This document shows positions 8,874 through 18,088 of a stretch of 64,000 bases of DNA, one piece after another. Where the stretch lies: the NCBI RefSeq assembly GCF_017876395.1, contig NZ_JAGINX010000001.1:1116001-1180000 (forward strand). The letters are read 5' to 3'. Origin of the DNA: Nesterenkonia lacusekhoensis. Lineage in GTDB: Bacteria > Actinomycetota > Actinomycetes > Actinomycetales > Micrococcaceae. Made by a program: the position numbers and the translations under genes. Position 1 is the first letter of the stretch; every line of letters starts with the position of its first letter. The notes below the pieces were generated by a model that did not search any database, was not told the DNA's origin, and worked only from the letters and a program-made list of their open reading frames with translations.

Positions 8874-8879
8874 TAGAAT
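8874..8879 (+). promoter_or_regulatory. thrS: Candidate -10 box for thrS
   Basis: TAGAAT is a strong -10-like hexamer 58 bases before the thrS GTG. No matching -35 is visible. The leader would be about 50 bases, containing the GAGGAG ribosome-binding site. Confidence 0.35.
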
Positions 8880-8937
8880 CGCACCGTCCGCACAGGACAA
8901 GTCCGACGCACCACCTGAGCGAGGAGAAGCACGCCCC

Positions 8938-10938
8938 GTGTCCGAAAACATCAGCATCACCCTCAACGGCTCATCCACGACCCTTGAGGCGGGCACCACA
9001 GGCACCACACTCTTCGCTGAGGAGACCACTGTGCTGGTCATGCGCGTGGACGGCGAACTCTGGGACCTCTCCCGCGAGATCCCCGACGGCGCCTCCGTGG
9101 AACCGGTCGACATCAGCGAGCAGGACGGCCTCAACGTCCTGCGCCACTCCACCGCCCACGTGATGGCTCAGGCCGTCCAGCAGCTGTTCCCCGGATCGAA
9201 GCTGGGCATCGGTCCCTACATCACCGATGGCTTCTACTTCGACTTCGACGTCGAAGAGCCCTTCACTCCGGATGATCTGAAGACGATCGAGAAGACGATG
9301 CAGAAGATCGTCAAGTCCGGCCAGACCTTCGAACGCGAGGTCGTCGACGTCGACGAGGCGCGACGCCAGATGGCGGATGAGCCCTATAAGCTCGAGCTGC
9401 TGGGCGAGTCCGGCGGGGAAGCCGCGGAGGGGGCCTCGGTCGAGGTCGGCGGCGACGTGATCACCATCTACCACAACGTGGATCGCAAGGGGGAGCGGGT
9501 CTGGGCCGATCTGTGCCGCGGCCCGCATGTGCCCTCCACCAAGCTGATCGCCAACGGCTTCTCCGTGATGCGCGCGGCCGGAGCCTACTGGCGCGGCAAA
9601 GAGACCAACCCTCAGCTGCAGCGGCTCTACGGCACCGCCTGGCCCACCAAGGAGGATCTGACCGCCTATAAGGAGCGACTGGCTGAGGCTGAGCGCCGGG
9701 ATCACCGCCGTCTGGGTCGGGAGCTGGACCTGTTCAGCTTCCCGGAGGAGATCGGCTCCGGTCTCTCCGTCTGGCACCCCAAGGGCGGACTGGTCCGAGG
9801 TCTTATGGAACAGCATGCCCGTTCCCGTCACCTGGAGTCCGGCTACACCTACGTCTACACCCCGCACATCTCGAAGGCGGATCTGTTCTCGACCTCGGGG
9901 CATCTGGCCAACTACAAGGACGACATGTGGCCTGCCATCTCCATGGATGAGGAGGTGGACGAGGAGGGCAACGTCACCAAGCAGGGCCAGGACTACTACC
10001 TGAAGCCGATGAACTGCCCCATGCACATCCTCATCTACAAGGAGCGAGGCCGCAGCTACCGCGAGCTGCCGCTGCGGCTGGCGGAGAACGGCACGGTCTA
10101 CCGCAACGAGCGTTCCGGGGCGTTGCACGGACTCACGCGGGTCCGGGGCTTCACCCAGGATGACGCGCATCTGTTCGTCCGACCCGACCAGCTGGAGGAC
10201 GAGGTCACCAAGGTCGTGGAGTTCGTGGTCTCGCTGCTGCGTGACTTCGGCCTGGAGAGCTTCGAACTGGAGCTGTCCATGCGCGATGACGAGAAGGACA
10301 AATGGGTGGGCTCCGACCAGTACTGGGAGTCGGCCACCCAGGCCCTGCGCAACGTGGCTCTGAACTCCGGGCTCAAGCTCACCGAGATTCCCGGCGAGGC
10401 GGCGTTCTACGGCCCGAAGATCGACCTGAAGATCACAGATGCCATCGGCCGCAAGTGGCAGCTCTCGACCGTCCAGGTGGACCCGAACCTTCCCGAGCGC
10501 TTCGAGCTGGAGTACACCGCGGAGGACGGCTCGCGCCAGCGCCCCATCATGATCCATCGGGCCCTCTTCGGCTCCATCGAGCGTTTCTTCGCGATCCTGT
10601 TGGAGCACTACGCCGGTGCGTTCCCGGCCTGGCTGGCTCCTGTGCAGGTCCGCGGAATCCCCGTGGCCGAACCCTTCAACGACTACCTGGGAGAGGTCAT
10701 CGAGAAACTCCGGTCCGCAGGCGTGCGTGCTGAGCTCGACGACGGCTCCGACCGCTTCCCCAAGAAGATCCGCACAGCATCGAAGGACAAGATCCCCTTC
10801 GTGCTGATCGCCGGCGGGGAGGATGCCGAGGCCGGTGCAGTCTCCTTCCGCTTCCGCGACGGCAGCCAGGACAACCAGATCCCTGTGGACGAGGCCGTGG
10901 AGCGCATCCTGGCCGCCATCCGGACGAAGGAAGCCTGA
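8938..10938 (+). CDS. thrS: Threonyl-tRNA synthetase
   Basis: Class II synthetase that charges tRNA-Thr. The 666-residue protein has an N-terminal TGS domain (about 1-65), an editing domain, the catalytic core and a C-terminal anticodon-binding domain. [20 protein letters not shown] contains the zinc-binding Cys360; motif 2 is seen as [20 protein letters not shown] and motif 3 as [13 protein letters not shown] chose the GTG at 8938, preceded by GAGGAGAAG and giving a product starting SENISITL. The open frame extends 118 codons further upstream into the nei 3' end, but that part is not homologous to ThrRS. The HIT-family gene follows eight bases after the stop. Confidence 0.95.
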   Translation: MSENISITLNGSSTTLEAGTTGTTLFAEETTVLVMRVDGELWDLSREIPDGASVEPVDISEQDGLNVLRHSTAHVMAQAVQQLFPGSKLGIGPYITDGFYFDFDVEEPFTPDDLKTIEKTMQKIVKSGQTFEREVVDVDEARRQMADEPYKLELLGESGGEAAEGASVEVGGDVITIYHNVDRKGERVWADLCRGPHVPSTKLIANGFSVMRAAGAYWRGKETNPQLQRLYGTAWPTKEDLTAYKERLAEAERRDHRRLGRELDLFSFPEEIGSGLSVWHPKGGLVRGLMEQHARSRHLESGYTYVYTPHISKADLFSTSGHLANYKDDMWPAISMDEEVDEEGNVTKQGQDYYLKPMNCPMHILIYKERGRSYRELPLRLAENGTVYRNERSGALHGLTRVRGFTQDDAHLFVRPDQLEDEVTKVVEFVVSLLRDFGLESFELELSMRDDEKDKWVGSDQYWESATQALRNVALNSGLKLTEIPGEAAFYGPKIDLKITDAIGRKWQLSTVQVDPNLPERFELEYTAEDGSRQRPIMIHRALFGSIERFFAILLEHYAGAFPAWLAPVQVRGIPVAEPFNDYLGEVIEKLRSAGVRAELDDGSDRFPKKIRTASKDKIPFVLIAGGEDAEAGAVSFRFRDGSQDNQIPVDEAVERILAAIRTKEA

Positions 10939-10945
10939 ACCGATC

Positions 10946-11572
10946 GTGGGGGACGAGGATCAGCAGTTCGTGCCGGCCGGGGTTCCGGACGCCTTCCAGC
11001 GGCTCTGGAACCCCCACCGCACGGCGTATCTGAAGCGCGGCCAGGACCAGGTCACCGGACGATCGGACTGCCCCTTCTGTGCGGCTCCGGCCCACGACGA
11101 CGCCGAATCGCTGGTCATCCATCGCGGTGAGCGCTGCTTCGTGCTGCTGAACCTCTATCCCTACAATCCCGGGCACCTGTTGATCTGCCCGTATCGCCAC
11201 GTGCCGGACCTGACCGACCTCAGCGCCGCTGAGTCGGAGGAGTTCACCCGGCTGGCCCAGGTGGCGATGACCGCACTGCGCAGTGTTGCAGCACCGGGAG
11301 GATTCAACCTCGGCATCAACCAGGGCAAAGTCGGCGGGGCCGGCATCGCCGCACACCTGCATCAGCACGTCGTGCCGCGTTGGGGAGGGGACGGAAACTT
11401 CCTGCCCATCATCGCTCAGACCAAGAACATGTCTCAGACGTTGGGAGAGACGCACCGACTGCTGAGCGATGCCTGGGATCAGGCAGCCGCAGAGTTCGCA
11501 GCCCAGCAGGACGATGCAGCCCAGCAGGACGATGCAGCCCAGCAGGACGGCGTCGAGAAGGGGGACCGCTGA
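10946..11572 (+). CDS. HIT-family nucleotide phosphorylase/hydrolase
   Basis: Histidine-triad enzyme, probably acting on Ap4A-like dinucleotides, as shown for the mycobacterial protein at the equivalent place between thrS and pgsA (Rv2613c). The 208-residue product has Cys42 and Cys45 (SDCPFCAA), PYNPGHLLICPYRHV and the catalytic triad HLHQHVV at 137-143. I start it at GTG 10946, eight bases after thrS; the ribosome-binding site is weak. The last 20 residues are a low-complexity AAQQDD repeat encoded by an 18-bp tandem repeat and are probably dispensable. Its TGA overlaps the ATG of the next gene by one base. Confidence 0.87.
   Translation: MGDEDQQFVPAGVPDAFQRLWNPHRTAYLKRGQDQVTGRSDCPFCAAPAHDDAESLVIHRGERCFVLLNLYPYNPGHLLICPYRHVPDLTDLSAAESEEFTRLAQVAMTALRSVAAPGGFNLGINQGKVGGAGIAAHLHQHVVPRWGGDGNFLPIIAQTKNMSQTLGETHRLLSDAWDQAAAEFAAQQDDAAQQDDAAQQDGVEKGDR
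11498..11551 (+). repeat. 18-bp tandem repeat (three copies) in the HIT gene
   Basis: Three consecutive copies of GCAGCCCAGCAGGACGAT (last copy ends GGC) encode AAQQDD repeated at the protein C-terminus. Copies one and two are identical, which points to recent expansion by slippage. Confidence 0.9.
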
Positions 11573-12186
11573 TGCTCAACCGCTACGCCAAGGCCTTCTT
11601 CGTCGCACTGTTCACCCCGCTGGCCAAGGGCCTGCTGAAGCTGGGGCTGACGCCCAACGCGGTCACCGTCATCGGCACGCTGGGCGTATGCGCCGGCGCG
11701 CTGATCTTCTACCCGATGGGCGAACTGTTCTGGGGCACAGTGTTCATCACGCTCTTCGTCTTCTCTGATCTGATCGACGGCCTCATGGCCCGGCTCAGCG
11801 GAAAGGGCTCTGTCCTGGGCGGGTTCCTGGACTCCACCCTGGACCGGATGCAGGACGGAGCGGTGTTCCTGGGCCTGCTGATCTGGTTCTTCACCGGGGG
11901 CGATCACCTATGGCTCGGCATCGTCGCGGCGCTGTGTCTGCTGCTGGGCGCGCTGGTCTCCTATGTGCGGGCCAAAGCCGAATCTCTGGGCTACACAGCC
12001 CAGGGCGGCATCGCCGAACGGCCTGAGCGGATGGTGCTGACCCTGGTGTTCACTGGATTCACCGGGCTCGGGCTGGCACCGGAGGTGCTGCTGGGGGTGC
12101 TGACGCTGCTGGCGGCGGCTTCTCTGATCACAGTGGTGCAGCGCATGGTGGGGGTCTACCGGCAGTCGCTGCAGTCTCCCTCCTGA
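11572..12186 (+). CDS. pgsA: Phosphatidylinositol-phosphate synthase (CDP-alcohol phosphotransferase)
   Basis: Membrane enzyme that joins CDP-diacylglycerol and inositol 1-phosphate to give phosphatidylinositol phosphate. The 204-residue protein has about six helices and the full CDP-alcohol phosphotransferase signature: Asp66, Asp69-Gly70, Ala73-Arg74, Gly83, Asp87 and Asp91. The thrS-HIT-pgsA order matches the mycobacterial and corynebacterial locus for PI synthase rather than PG-phosphate synthase. ATG 11572 overlaps the HIT stop (TGATG). The acyltransferase and PimA genes that normally follow are absent here. Confidence 0.88.
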   Translation: MLNRYAKAFFVALFTPLAKGLLKLGLTPNAVTVIGTLGVCAGALIFYPMGELFWGTVFITLFVFSDLIDGLMARLSGKGSVLGGFLDSTLDRMQDGAVFLGLLIWFFTGGDHLWLGIVAALCLLLGALVSYVRAKAESLGYTAQGGIAERPERMVLTLVFTGFTGLGLAPEVLLGVLTLLAAASLITVVQRMVGVYRQSLQSPS

Positions 12187-12292
12187 CGGGGGCGCGTGCA
12201 GCTGTTCTCAGGAGGGCTGAGGTGAGGCCTCCAGGCTCAGATGCCGCGTGGTGCCGACTCTCTCCGATAGTCTTGGGCAGAGCAACGATCAG

Positions 12293-12381
12293 CTGTTCCG
12301 CAGCGATGCCTGGTCCGCACAGTTGAGCTGTTCGGCCCAGAGCACCTGTTCCACACAGTTCAGCTGTTCCACACAGTTCAG
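12293..12381. repeat. Degenerate 18-bp tandem repeat before yebC
   Basis: The 263-base gap between pgsA and yebC holds an array of five units of 17-18 bp. The last two (12346-12363, 12364-12381) are identical copies of CTGTTCCACACAGTTCAG; those at 12310 and 12328 are 18 bp, in phase and diverged, and the first (12293) is 17 bp. It is open on both strands, giving six-residue periodic peptides, but no credible start site or family match supports a gene. Nothing else is evident in the gap except the yebC ribosome-binding site. Confidence 0.8.
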
Positions 12382-12449
12382 CGCCGGCTGGCGTCTGCAT
12401 CAGCCCAGCGCACCGAACCGTCACGTCGCAGAGAGACACGAGGAGAACT

Positions 12450-13211
12450 ATGGCCGGCCACTCCAAATGGGCCAACACCAAGCACCGTAAGGCTGCTGTC
12501 GACGCCAAGCGCGCCAAGATCAACGCGCGCTACATCAAGCAGATCGAGGTCGCCGCACGCAACGGCGGGCCGGACACCGACGGGAATCCGGCTCTCGATC
12601 TGGCCGTCTCCAAGGCGAAGAAGGAGTCGGTGCCCAACGACAACATCGATCGCGCCATCAAGCGCGGTGCTGGCCTGACCGGCGACACCGTCGAATACGA
12701 AGAGGTCACCTACGAGGTCCGCGGCCCGGCCGGTTCCGCCCTGCTGGTGGAGTGCCTGACCGATAACCGCAACCGTGCCGCCGCCGAGGTGCGCACTGCT
12801 GTGACGCGTTCCGGGGGAACCCTCGCCGATCCTGGCTCTGTGGCCTACATGTTCCAGCGCAAAGGTGTGGTCACTGTGCCCCACGCCGAGGGTCTCACCG
12901 AAGACGATGTGCTGGCCGCGGTGCTAGAGGCCGGTGTGGAGGACGTCCTGGAGCAGGAGAACCGTTTTGAGGTCCAGGCCGAGCCCAGCGATCTGCAGGC
13001 TGTCACCTCGGGATTGGAGGAGGCCGGCATCGAGTACGACTCCGACGAGGTCGCCTTCATCTCTGACATGAAGGTGGATCTGGAGCTCTCCGATGCCAAG
13101 AAGTTCCTGAAGCTCCATGATGCCCTCGATGACCTCGACGACGTCCAGGCCATCCACACCAACGCGGACCTGAGCCAGGAGACTCTGGACGCGCTCGACG
13201 CCGAGAGCTGA
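12450..13211 (+). CDS. yebC: YebC/PmpR-family translation/regulatory factor
   Basis: Highly conserved three-domain protein. Members were described as transcription regulators and more recently linked to relief of ribosome stalling at proline stretches. The 253-residue product begins with the family signature [20 protein letters not shown], followed by [20 protein letters not shown] and [17 protein letters not shown], and ends in an acidic third domain. The ribosome-binding site is GAGGAG. It is followed closely by ruvC, the usual actinobacterial order yebC-ruvC-ruvA-ruvB. Confidence 0.93.
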   Translation: MAGHSKWANTKHRKAAVDAKRAKINARYIKQIEVAARNGGPDTDGNPALDLAVSKAKKESVPNDNIDRAIKRGAGLTGDTVEYEEVTYEVRGPAGSALLVECLTDNRNRAAAEVRTAVTRSGGTLADPGSVAYMFQRKGVVTVPHAEGLTEDDVLAAVLEAGVEDVLEQENRFEVQAEPSDLQAVTSGLEEAGIEYDSDEVAFISDMKVDLELSDAKKFLKLHDALDDLDDVQAIHTNADLSQETLDALDAES

Positions 13212-13256
13212 GCGGACGCTGCGATGGTCGCGGTTCGAGGCACGGCGGGAGGGTCC

Positions 13257-13880
13257 TTGGTCTCCCAACGCATCCTGGGGGTCGACCCCGGGCTGACCCG
13301 CTGCGGCTTCGCAGTCGTGGAGATGAGCCGCGACCGCACCGGCGAGTCGGTCCATGTGGAGGTCAAGGGAACCTCGTCGGACCAGGACCTCGCTGTGCGG
13401 ATCCTGGCCATCCAGCGTGCGGCTGAAGAGCTGTTGGACACCTACGCGCCCGATGTGCTGGCCATCGAGCGCGTCTTCGCCTCAGCCAACGCCCCCACAG
13501 TGGTCGGCACTGCTCAGGCTTCAGGCGTGGTCATCGCTGCAGCGGCGGCCCGCGGCATCCCAGTCGCCTGGCACACGCCCTCCGAGATCAAGGCGGCGGT
13601 CACCGACGACGGCGGCGCGGACAAGGACGCAGTCGCCCGGATGGTCCAGCGCATCCTCCGACTGCCTGGTCTGCCCAAGCCTGTGGATGCCACCGACGCC
13701 TACGCGGCGGCCATCTGTCACGCCTGGCGGTCCGGCATCGGCGCGCGCTTCGACATGGCGGCCGGAACTCGGACCCACCAGGGCGCCCGGACGGCGCTGC
13801 AGAAGGCCGCTGAGAAGCAGAGGACCACGCTGACTCCCGCCCAGCGTGCCTGGCGGGAGGCTGAGCGCAGAGTGCGTTAG
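13257..13880 (+). CDS. ruvC: Holliday junction resolvase RuvC
   Basis: Dimeric endonuclease that cleaves Holliday junctions brought by RuvAB. The RNase H-like core shows the catalytic acids in ILGVDPGLTRCG (Asp10), LAIERVFASANAPT (Glu) and the C-terminal DATDAYAAAICHAW. I prefer the TTG at 13257: GGGAGG sits six bases before it and the product then starts two residues before the conserved QRILGVDPG. An in-frame ATG at 13224 would add 11 residues. The C-terminus carries a basic extension of about 40 residues. It is the first gene of the ruvC-ruvA-ruvB set. Confidence 0.9.
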   Translation: MVSQRILGVDPGLTRCGFAVVEMSRDRTGESVHVEVKGTSSDQDLAVRILAIQRAAEELLDTYAPDVLAIERVFASANAPTVVGTAQASGVVIAAAAARGIPVAWHTPSEIKAAVTDDGGADKDAVARMVQRILRLPGLPKPVDATDAYAAAICHAWRSGIGARFDMAAGTRTHQGARTALQKAAEKQRTTLTPAQRAWREAERRVR

Positions 13881-13883
13881 TAT

Positions 13884-13899
13884 TCGAAGGTCTGTTCTA
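13884..13899. promoter_or_regulatory. LexA (SOS) box upstream of ruvA
   Basis: TCGAAG-GTCT-GTTCTA matches the actinobacterial SOS box TCGAAC-N4-GTTCGA at 10 of 12 defined positions. It lies between the ruvC stop and the ruvA start (28 bases upstream). The ruv genes are known SOS targets in related bacteria, which raises confidence. Here ruvAB would be induced from an internal promoter. Confidence 0.6.
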
Positions 13900-13926
13900 A
13901 TCGACGCTCCGGCTGTTAGGTGAGTG

Positions 13927-14562
13927 ATGATCTCTTCGATCCGCGGTGAAGTCCTCCATGTCGCCCTCGACCACGCCGTGGTGGAGGTCTCCGGCTTCGG
14001 GCTCGAGGTCACCGCCACGGCTCAGACGTTGGGCCAGCTGCGCGTCGGCTCCGAGACGCGCCTGCAGACCAGCTTCGTGCCGCGACAGGATGACGCCCCG
14101 CTGCTCTTCGGCTTCGCCGATGCGGGGGAGCGGGAGATCTTCACCACGATGCTCTCCATCTCCGGAGTCGGCCCGCGCCTGGCCCTGGCGGTGCTCAGTG
14201 TGCACACCCCCGGCGAAGTTCGTCAGGCCATCGCCGAGTCGGACACCGCGGCCTTCACCAAGGTCCCGGGGATCGGCAAGAAGACCGCCCAACGGATCCT
14301 GCTGGAGCTGGCCGGCAAACTCGTCATCGAGTCTGTGGACCCCGCCGCTGAGCCCGCTGCCGGCGCTGACCGACCTGCCGCTGAGGATGAGACAGTTCTG
14401 CAGGTCCGCGAGGCGCTGGCGTCTCTGGGATGGACGGAGAAGGACGCCAAGGCCGCCGTGGACAGAGTCCTCGATGCTGAACCGGACCTGGTCGGCCGGG
14501 ACGTCTCCGTAGTCCTGCGCCACACTCTGCGCTCACTCGGAGGGCCGGGAGGCGCCCGATGA
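13927..14562 (+). CDS. ruvA: Holliday junction DNA helicase subunit RuvA
   Basis: Tetrameric junction-binding protein that targets RuvB to Holliday junctions. The product of about 211 residues starts [21 protein letters not shown] (OB domain), has two helix-hairpin-helix motifs ([15 protein letters not shown] and [16 protein letters not shown]), and a flexible linker before a C-terminal RuvB-binding domain ([19 protein letters not shown]). A GTG lies one codon upstream of the chosen ATG. The stop overlaps the ruvB start (ATGA). A LexA box precedes the gene. Confidence 0.93.
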   Translation: MISSIRGEVLHVALDHAVVEVSGFGLEVTATAQTLGQLRVGSETRLQTSFVPRQDDAPLLFGFADAGEREIFTTMLSISGVGPRLALAVLSVHTPGEVRQAIAESDTAAFTKVPGIGKKTAQRILLELAGKLVIESVDPAAEPAAGADRPAAEDETVLQVREALASLGWTEKDAKAAVDRVLDAEPDLVGRDVSVVLRHTLRSLGGPGGAR

Positions 14563-15593
14563 GCACAGAGGACCCTCGAGAGGTGGTGGGCACCTCGCCG
14601 GTGGCCGAGGAGAAGGCCATGGAGGCCGCCCTGAGGCCCAAGGCCCTCGACGATTTCGTCGGGCAGAAGACGGTGCGCGGACAGCTGTCTCTGGTGCTGG
14701 AGTCGTCCCGACTGCGCGGTGCCGCAGCTGACCACGTGCTGCTGTCCGGACCGCCCGGACTGGGTAAGACCACACTGGCGATGATCATCGCAGGTGAGAT
14801 GAACGCGCCCCTGCGCATCAGCTCGGGTCCGGCCATCCAGCATGCCGGTGACCTCGCAGCCATCCTCTCCTCGCTGACCGAGGGCGAGGTCCTGTTCATC
14901 GACGAGATCCACCGGATGTCTCGGCCGGCCGAAGAGATGCTCTACATGGCGATGGAGGACTTCCGCGTCGACATCATCGTGGGCAAGGGCGCCGGGGCCA
15001 CCTCCATCCCGCTGGATCTTCCGGCCTTCACCCTGGTCGGCGCGACGACGCGGGCAGGCCTTCTGCCGGCTCCGCTGCGTGACCGATTCGGCTTCACCGG
15101 GCACCTTGAGTACTACAGCGCAGAGGAGCTGGAGCTGGTCCTGCGCCGCTCCGCAGGGATGCTGGACATGTCCGTCTCCACCCACGGGTTCGCCGAGATC
15201 GCCTCCCGCTCCCGCGGCACACCGCGCATCGCCAACCGTCTGCTGCGGCGGGTCCGTGACTGGGCATTGGTCCACAGCGTCGAGGAAGTGGGACGCAGCG
15301 CCGCCTCCGAGGCTCTGGACACCTATGAGGTGGACCGGCGCGGCCTGGACCGTCTGGACCGCGCAGTGCTCGAGGCGCTGTGCACCAAGTTCCGCGGCGG
15401 CCCGGTCGGGCTGTCCACCCTGGCCATCCTGGTGGGGGAGGAGACCGAGACCGTCGAGACCGTCGCGGAACCCTACCTGGTCAGAGAAGGATTCCTGGCC
15501 CGGACCCCGCGCGGGCGCATCGCGACCGATGCCGCCTGGACCCACCTGGGTCTTCCGATCCCTTCGGGCCAGGAGAGGCCCTCCGACACCTGA
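14559..15593 (+). CDS. ruvB: Holliday junction branch-migration ATPase RuvB
   Basis: AAA+ motor that drives branch migration with RuvA. The 344-residue protein has Walker [11 protein letters not shown] (64-73), Walker [11 protein letters not shown] (111-120), the [18 protein letters not shown] sensor/arginine-finger region and a C-terminal winged helix. Length is normal. It overlaps ruvA by four bases and leads, after 50 bases, into yajC-secDF, a common actinobacterial arrangement. Confidence 0.96.
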   Translation: MSTEDPREVVGTSPVAEEKAMEAALRPKALDDFVGQKTVRGQLSLVLESSRLRGAAADHVLLSGPPGLGKTTLAMIIAGEMNAPLRISSGPAIQHAGDLAAILSSLTEGEVLFIDEIHRMSRPAEEMLYMAMEDFRVDIIVGKGAGATSIPLDLPAFTLVGATTRAGLLPAPLRDRFGFTGHLEYYSAEELELVLRRSAGMLDMSVSTHGFAEIASRSRGTPRIANRLLRRVRDWALVHSVEEVGRSAASEALDTYEVDRRGLDRLDRAVLEALCTKFRGGPVGLSTLAILVGEETETVETVAEPYLVREGFLARTPRGRIATDAAWTHLGLPIPSGQERPSDT

Positions 15594-15643
15594 GGTGCCA
15601 GGATCGGCTGATACCCTGAATCGTTGAAGAACGCCCCTGACCC

Positions 15644-16060
15644 GTGACACAGACAGATTGGCTCAACCCTGTGATCGATCTCCTCTACGCCCAGACCACC
15701 GCTGCTCAGATCCTTGCCGGAGGAGGCGGAGGAGCTGCCGGCGGCGGCGAGTTCTTCATGCTGGCGTTGCTCGGCATCATGCTGATCTTCATGGTGATGA
15801 CGTTCCGCCGCGGCAAGAAGATGCGCGACGCTCAGGCAGCGGCGGTGAGCTCCGCCGTGGTCGGTGCCGAGGTGATGACCGCCGGCGGAATGATCGGCAC
15901 CGTCGTCGCGCGCGACGAGGAACGTCAGCGGCTGACTCTGGAGTTCTCCTCCGGTGACCGCGCCGACTTCCAGGTCGCGGCCGTCCAGCATGTCATCGAA
16001 CCTGCCGTGACCGCGGAGGATCCCACCACTGAGGATCCCACCTCCGGCCAGGAGAAGTAA
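15644..16060 (+). CDS. yajC: Preprotein translocase subunit YajC
   Basis: Small accessory membrane protein of the Sec translocon that associates with SecDF. The 138-residue protein has a Gly/Ala-rich N-terminus, one transmembrane helix near 37-55 (FFMLALLGIMLIFMVMTF), the conserved FRRGKKMRDAQ segment and a soluble beta domain with VMTAGGMIGTVV. The tail is acidic. Start is GTG 15644. It is immediately upstream of secD, as usual. Confidence 0.88.
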   Translation: MTQTDWLNPVIDLLYAQTTAAQILAGGGGGAAGGGEFFMLALLGIMLIFMVMTFRRGKKMRDAQAAAVSSAVVGAEVMTAGGMIGTVVARDEERQRLTLEFSSGDRADFQVAAVQHVIEPAVTAEDPTTEDPTSGQEK

Positions 16061-16069
16061 GACTCCCGC

Positions 16070-18088
16070 ATGGCCAGGACCACACCGGTGGCGCGCGCTC
16101 GAACCGCCCTGACAGGCCTGCTCATCCTGCTCTTCGGCATGGGCGGGCTGTTGACCTACGGCGTCCAGCAGGGAGAGGCCCAGTGGAGCCCCCTGCTGGC
16201 CCTGGACCTCGAGGGCGGCACCCAGATGGTCCTCTCTCCCCAGCTCGATGAGACCGAGGGAGAGGTCGACGACGAACAGCTGGAACAGGCTGTCGAGATC
16301 ATCCGTCAGCGCGTCGACGGAACAGGAGTCTCTGAGGCGGAGATCGCCACTCAGGGCGCGGAGAACATCGTCGTCGGCATGCCCGGGGTCCCGGACGAGG
16401 AGACCCGAGAGCTGATCCAGGCCTCGGCGGACATGGAGTTCCGACCCGTCCTGCAGATCAGCCAGGACACCGACTACATGGAGGACCTCGCCGCTCAGGA
16501 CGAGGAGCTCGAAGGCACAGCTGACCAGGACGAGCAGGCGGCCCCAGAGGACGAGGAGACCGCCCAGGAGGATGGGGACGGCTCTGCCGAGGATGACGAG
16601 GAGGCCGCTCAGCCGGAGGACTTCCCGGAGCCGGAGGCTGAGCCTCAGGACAACTCGGACCCGAACTGGATCACCCAGGAGCTGGCCGCCGATTTCGAGA
16701 ACTACACCTGCTCCCGCGACGTGAGTCTGGAGGAGCGTGCCGCCGCTGACCCTGAAGAGCCGCTGATCGCCTGCGACCCCGAGAGCGGGATGAAGTATCT
16801 GCTGGGCCCGGTGGATGTGCCCGGCACCCACATCGACGACGCCGACTTCGGCATGGAGCAGACCGGACAGGGCATCTCCACCGGAGGCTGGGCGGTCAAC
16901 CTCAGCTTCGACTCCGAAGGGCGCGAGGAGTTCGCCGACTCCTCGACCCGGCTGAACGCCCTCGAGGGCCAGCGCAACCAGTTCGCGATCATGCTGGACG
17001 GCCAAGTGATCTCTGCACCGAGCATGAACGCGCCCATCACCGACGGCAACGCGCAGATCACCGGAAACTTCACCGAAGAGGAGGCGCGGAACCTCTCGGA
17101 GCAGCTGCGCTACGGCTCGCTGCCGATCAGTTTCGACATCGAGTCCGAGGAGCAGATCTCCGCGACCCTCGGTGAGGATCAGCTGCGCATGGGCCTGCTC
17201 GCCGGTGTGATCGGCCTGGCTCTGACCGCTGCCTATGCACTCTTCCAGTACCGCGCACTCGGTCTGGTCACCATCACCTCATTGGTGGTCGCCGGTCTGC
17301 TGACCTGGTGGGCGATCGCACTGCTCGGCTGGTCCGAGGGCTACCGGCTCTCTCTGGCCGGCATCGCCGGACTGATCGTCTCCATCGGCCTGACTGCGGA
17401 CTCCTTCATCGTCTACTTCGAGCGTGTGAAGGACGAGCTGCGAGAAGGCAGATCTCTCGCCGGCGCAGTGGAGACCGGCTGGTCCCGTGCGCGCCGCACC
17501 ATCCTGGCCTCCAAAGCCGTGAACATCATCGCGGCCGTCGTGCTCTATCTCGTGGCTGTGGGCAATGTGCGAGGCTTCGCGTTCACCCTCGGCCTGACGG
17601 CCGTCATCGACGTCATCCTGGTCTTCCTGTTCACCCATCCGCTGATGCAGATCCTGGCCCGCAGAAAGTTCTTCGCGGCAGGCAGACGCTTCTCGGGGCT
17701 CTCGGAGAAGGAACTGGGAGTGGACGTCCTCTACCGTGGGCAGGGTCGTTTCGCACGACGGCAGGTCGTCTACTCCGACCCCGCCGCGGTGGGCGCGGCC
17801 ACTCCTGAGGAGAGCGAGGCTGAAGCGGCAGACGCAGAGGAGACCGTGCCGTCACCGGCCGCCTCGTCCCAGCCTGGAGCGGCGGGCTCAGAGCGTGCCC
17901 AGGAACGCCGCCGCCGCGGGGAGCATGCCACAGCAGATCGCATCGAGGCCGTGCCTGACATCTCAGATGCGGAATGGGCCACGATGACCATCGCCGAACG
18001 CCGCAAGGCTCGCGAAGAGGCTGCTCGCAAGCAGGCTGAGGCCGCATCCGGCGACGACGAGGCCCACGAGGAAGAGGAGGCCCGCTGA
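16070..18088 (+). CDS. secD: Protein translocase subunit SecD
   Basis: RND-like membrane protein that uses the proton gradient to help late steps of protein export. The 672-residue product has TM1 near 12-31, a large extracytoplasmic P1 domain and five C-terminal helices (about 385-540; for example LTAAYALFQYRALGLVTI and GLIVSIGLTADSFIVYFERV). An acidic insertion at about 138-197 contains roughly 28 Asp/Glu and no Lys or Arg. A charged cytoplasmic tail of about 120 residues follows the last helix. Its stop overlaps the secF start by one base. Confidence 0.94.
   Translation: MARTTPVARARTALTGLLILLFGMGGLLTYGVQQGEAQWSPLLALDLEGGTQMVLSPQLDETEGEVDDEQLEQAVEIIRQRVDGTGVSEAEIATQGAENIVVGMPGVPDEETRELIQASADMEFRPVLQISQDTDYMEDLAAQDEELEGTADQDEQAAPEDEETAQEDGDGSAEDDEEAAQPEDFPEPEAEPQDNSDPNWITQELAADFENYTCSRDVSLEERAAADPEEPLIACDPESGMKYLLGPVDVPGTHIDDADFGMEQTGQGISTGGWAVNLSFDSEGREEFADSSTRLNALEGQRNQFAIMLDGQVISAPSMNAPITDGNAQITGNFTEEEARNLSEQLRYGSLPISFDIESEEQISATLGEDQLRMGLLAGVIGLALTAAYALFQYRALGLVTITSLVVAGLLTWWAIALLGWSEGYRLSLAGIAGLIVSIGLTADSFIVYFERVKDELREGRSLAGAVETGWSRARRTILASKAVNIIAAVVLYLVAVGNVRGFAFTLGLTAVIDVILVFLFTHPLMQILARRKFFAAGRRFSGLSEKELGVDVLYRGQGRFARRQVVYSDPAAVGAATPEESEAEAADAEETVPSPAASSQPGAAGSERAQERRRRGEHATADRIEAVPDISDAEWATMTIAERRKAREEAARKQAEAASGDDEAHEEEEAR

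Noticed and set aside
8584-8937. N-terminal extension of ThrRS
   Set aside because: It overlaps the nei 3' end, and GTG 8938 has a proper ribosome-binding site and begins the TGS domain.
8754-8937. T-box riboswitch before thrS
   Set aside because: No specifier stem, antiterminator bulge or terminator is visible in the 184 bases.
8971-10608. Open frame of 545 codons opposite thrS
   Set aside because: Same reason; ThrS motifs fill the + strand.
12248-12490. Possible small repeat protein before yebC
   Set aside because: No ribosome-binding site, runs into the yebC start in another frame, and both strands are open because the unit length is a multiple of three.
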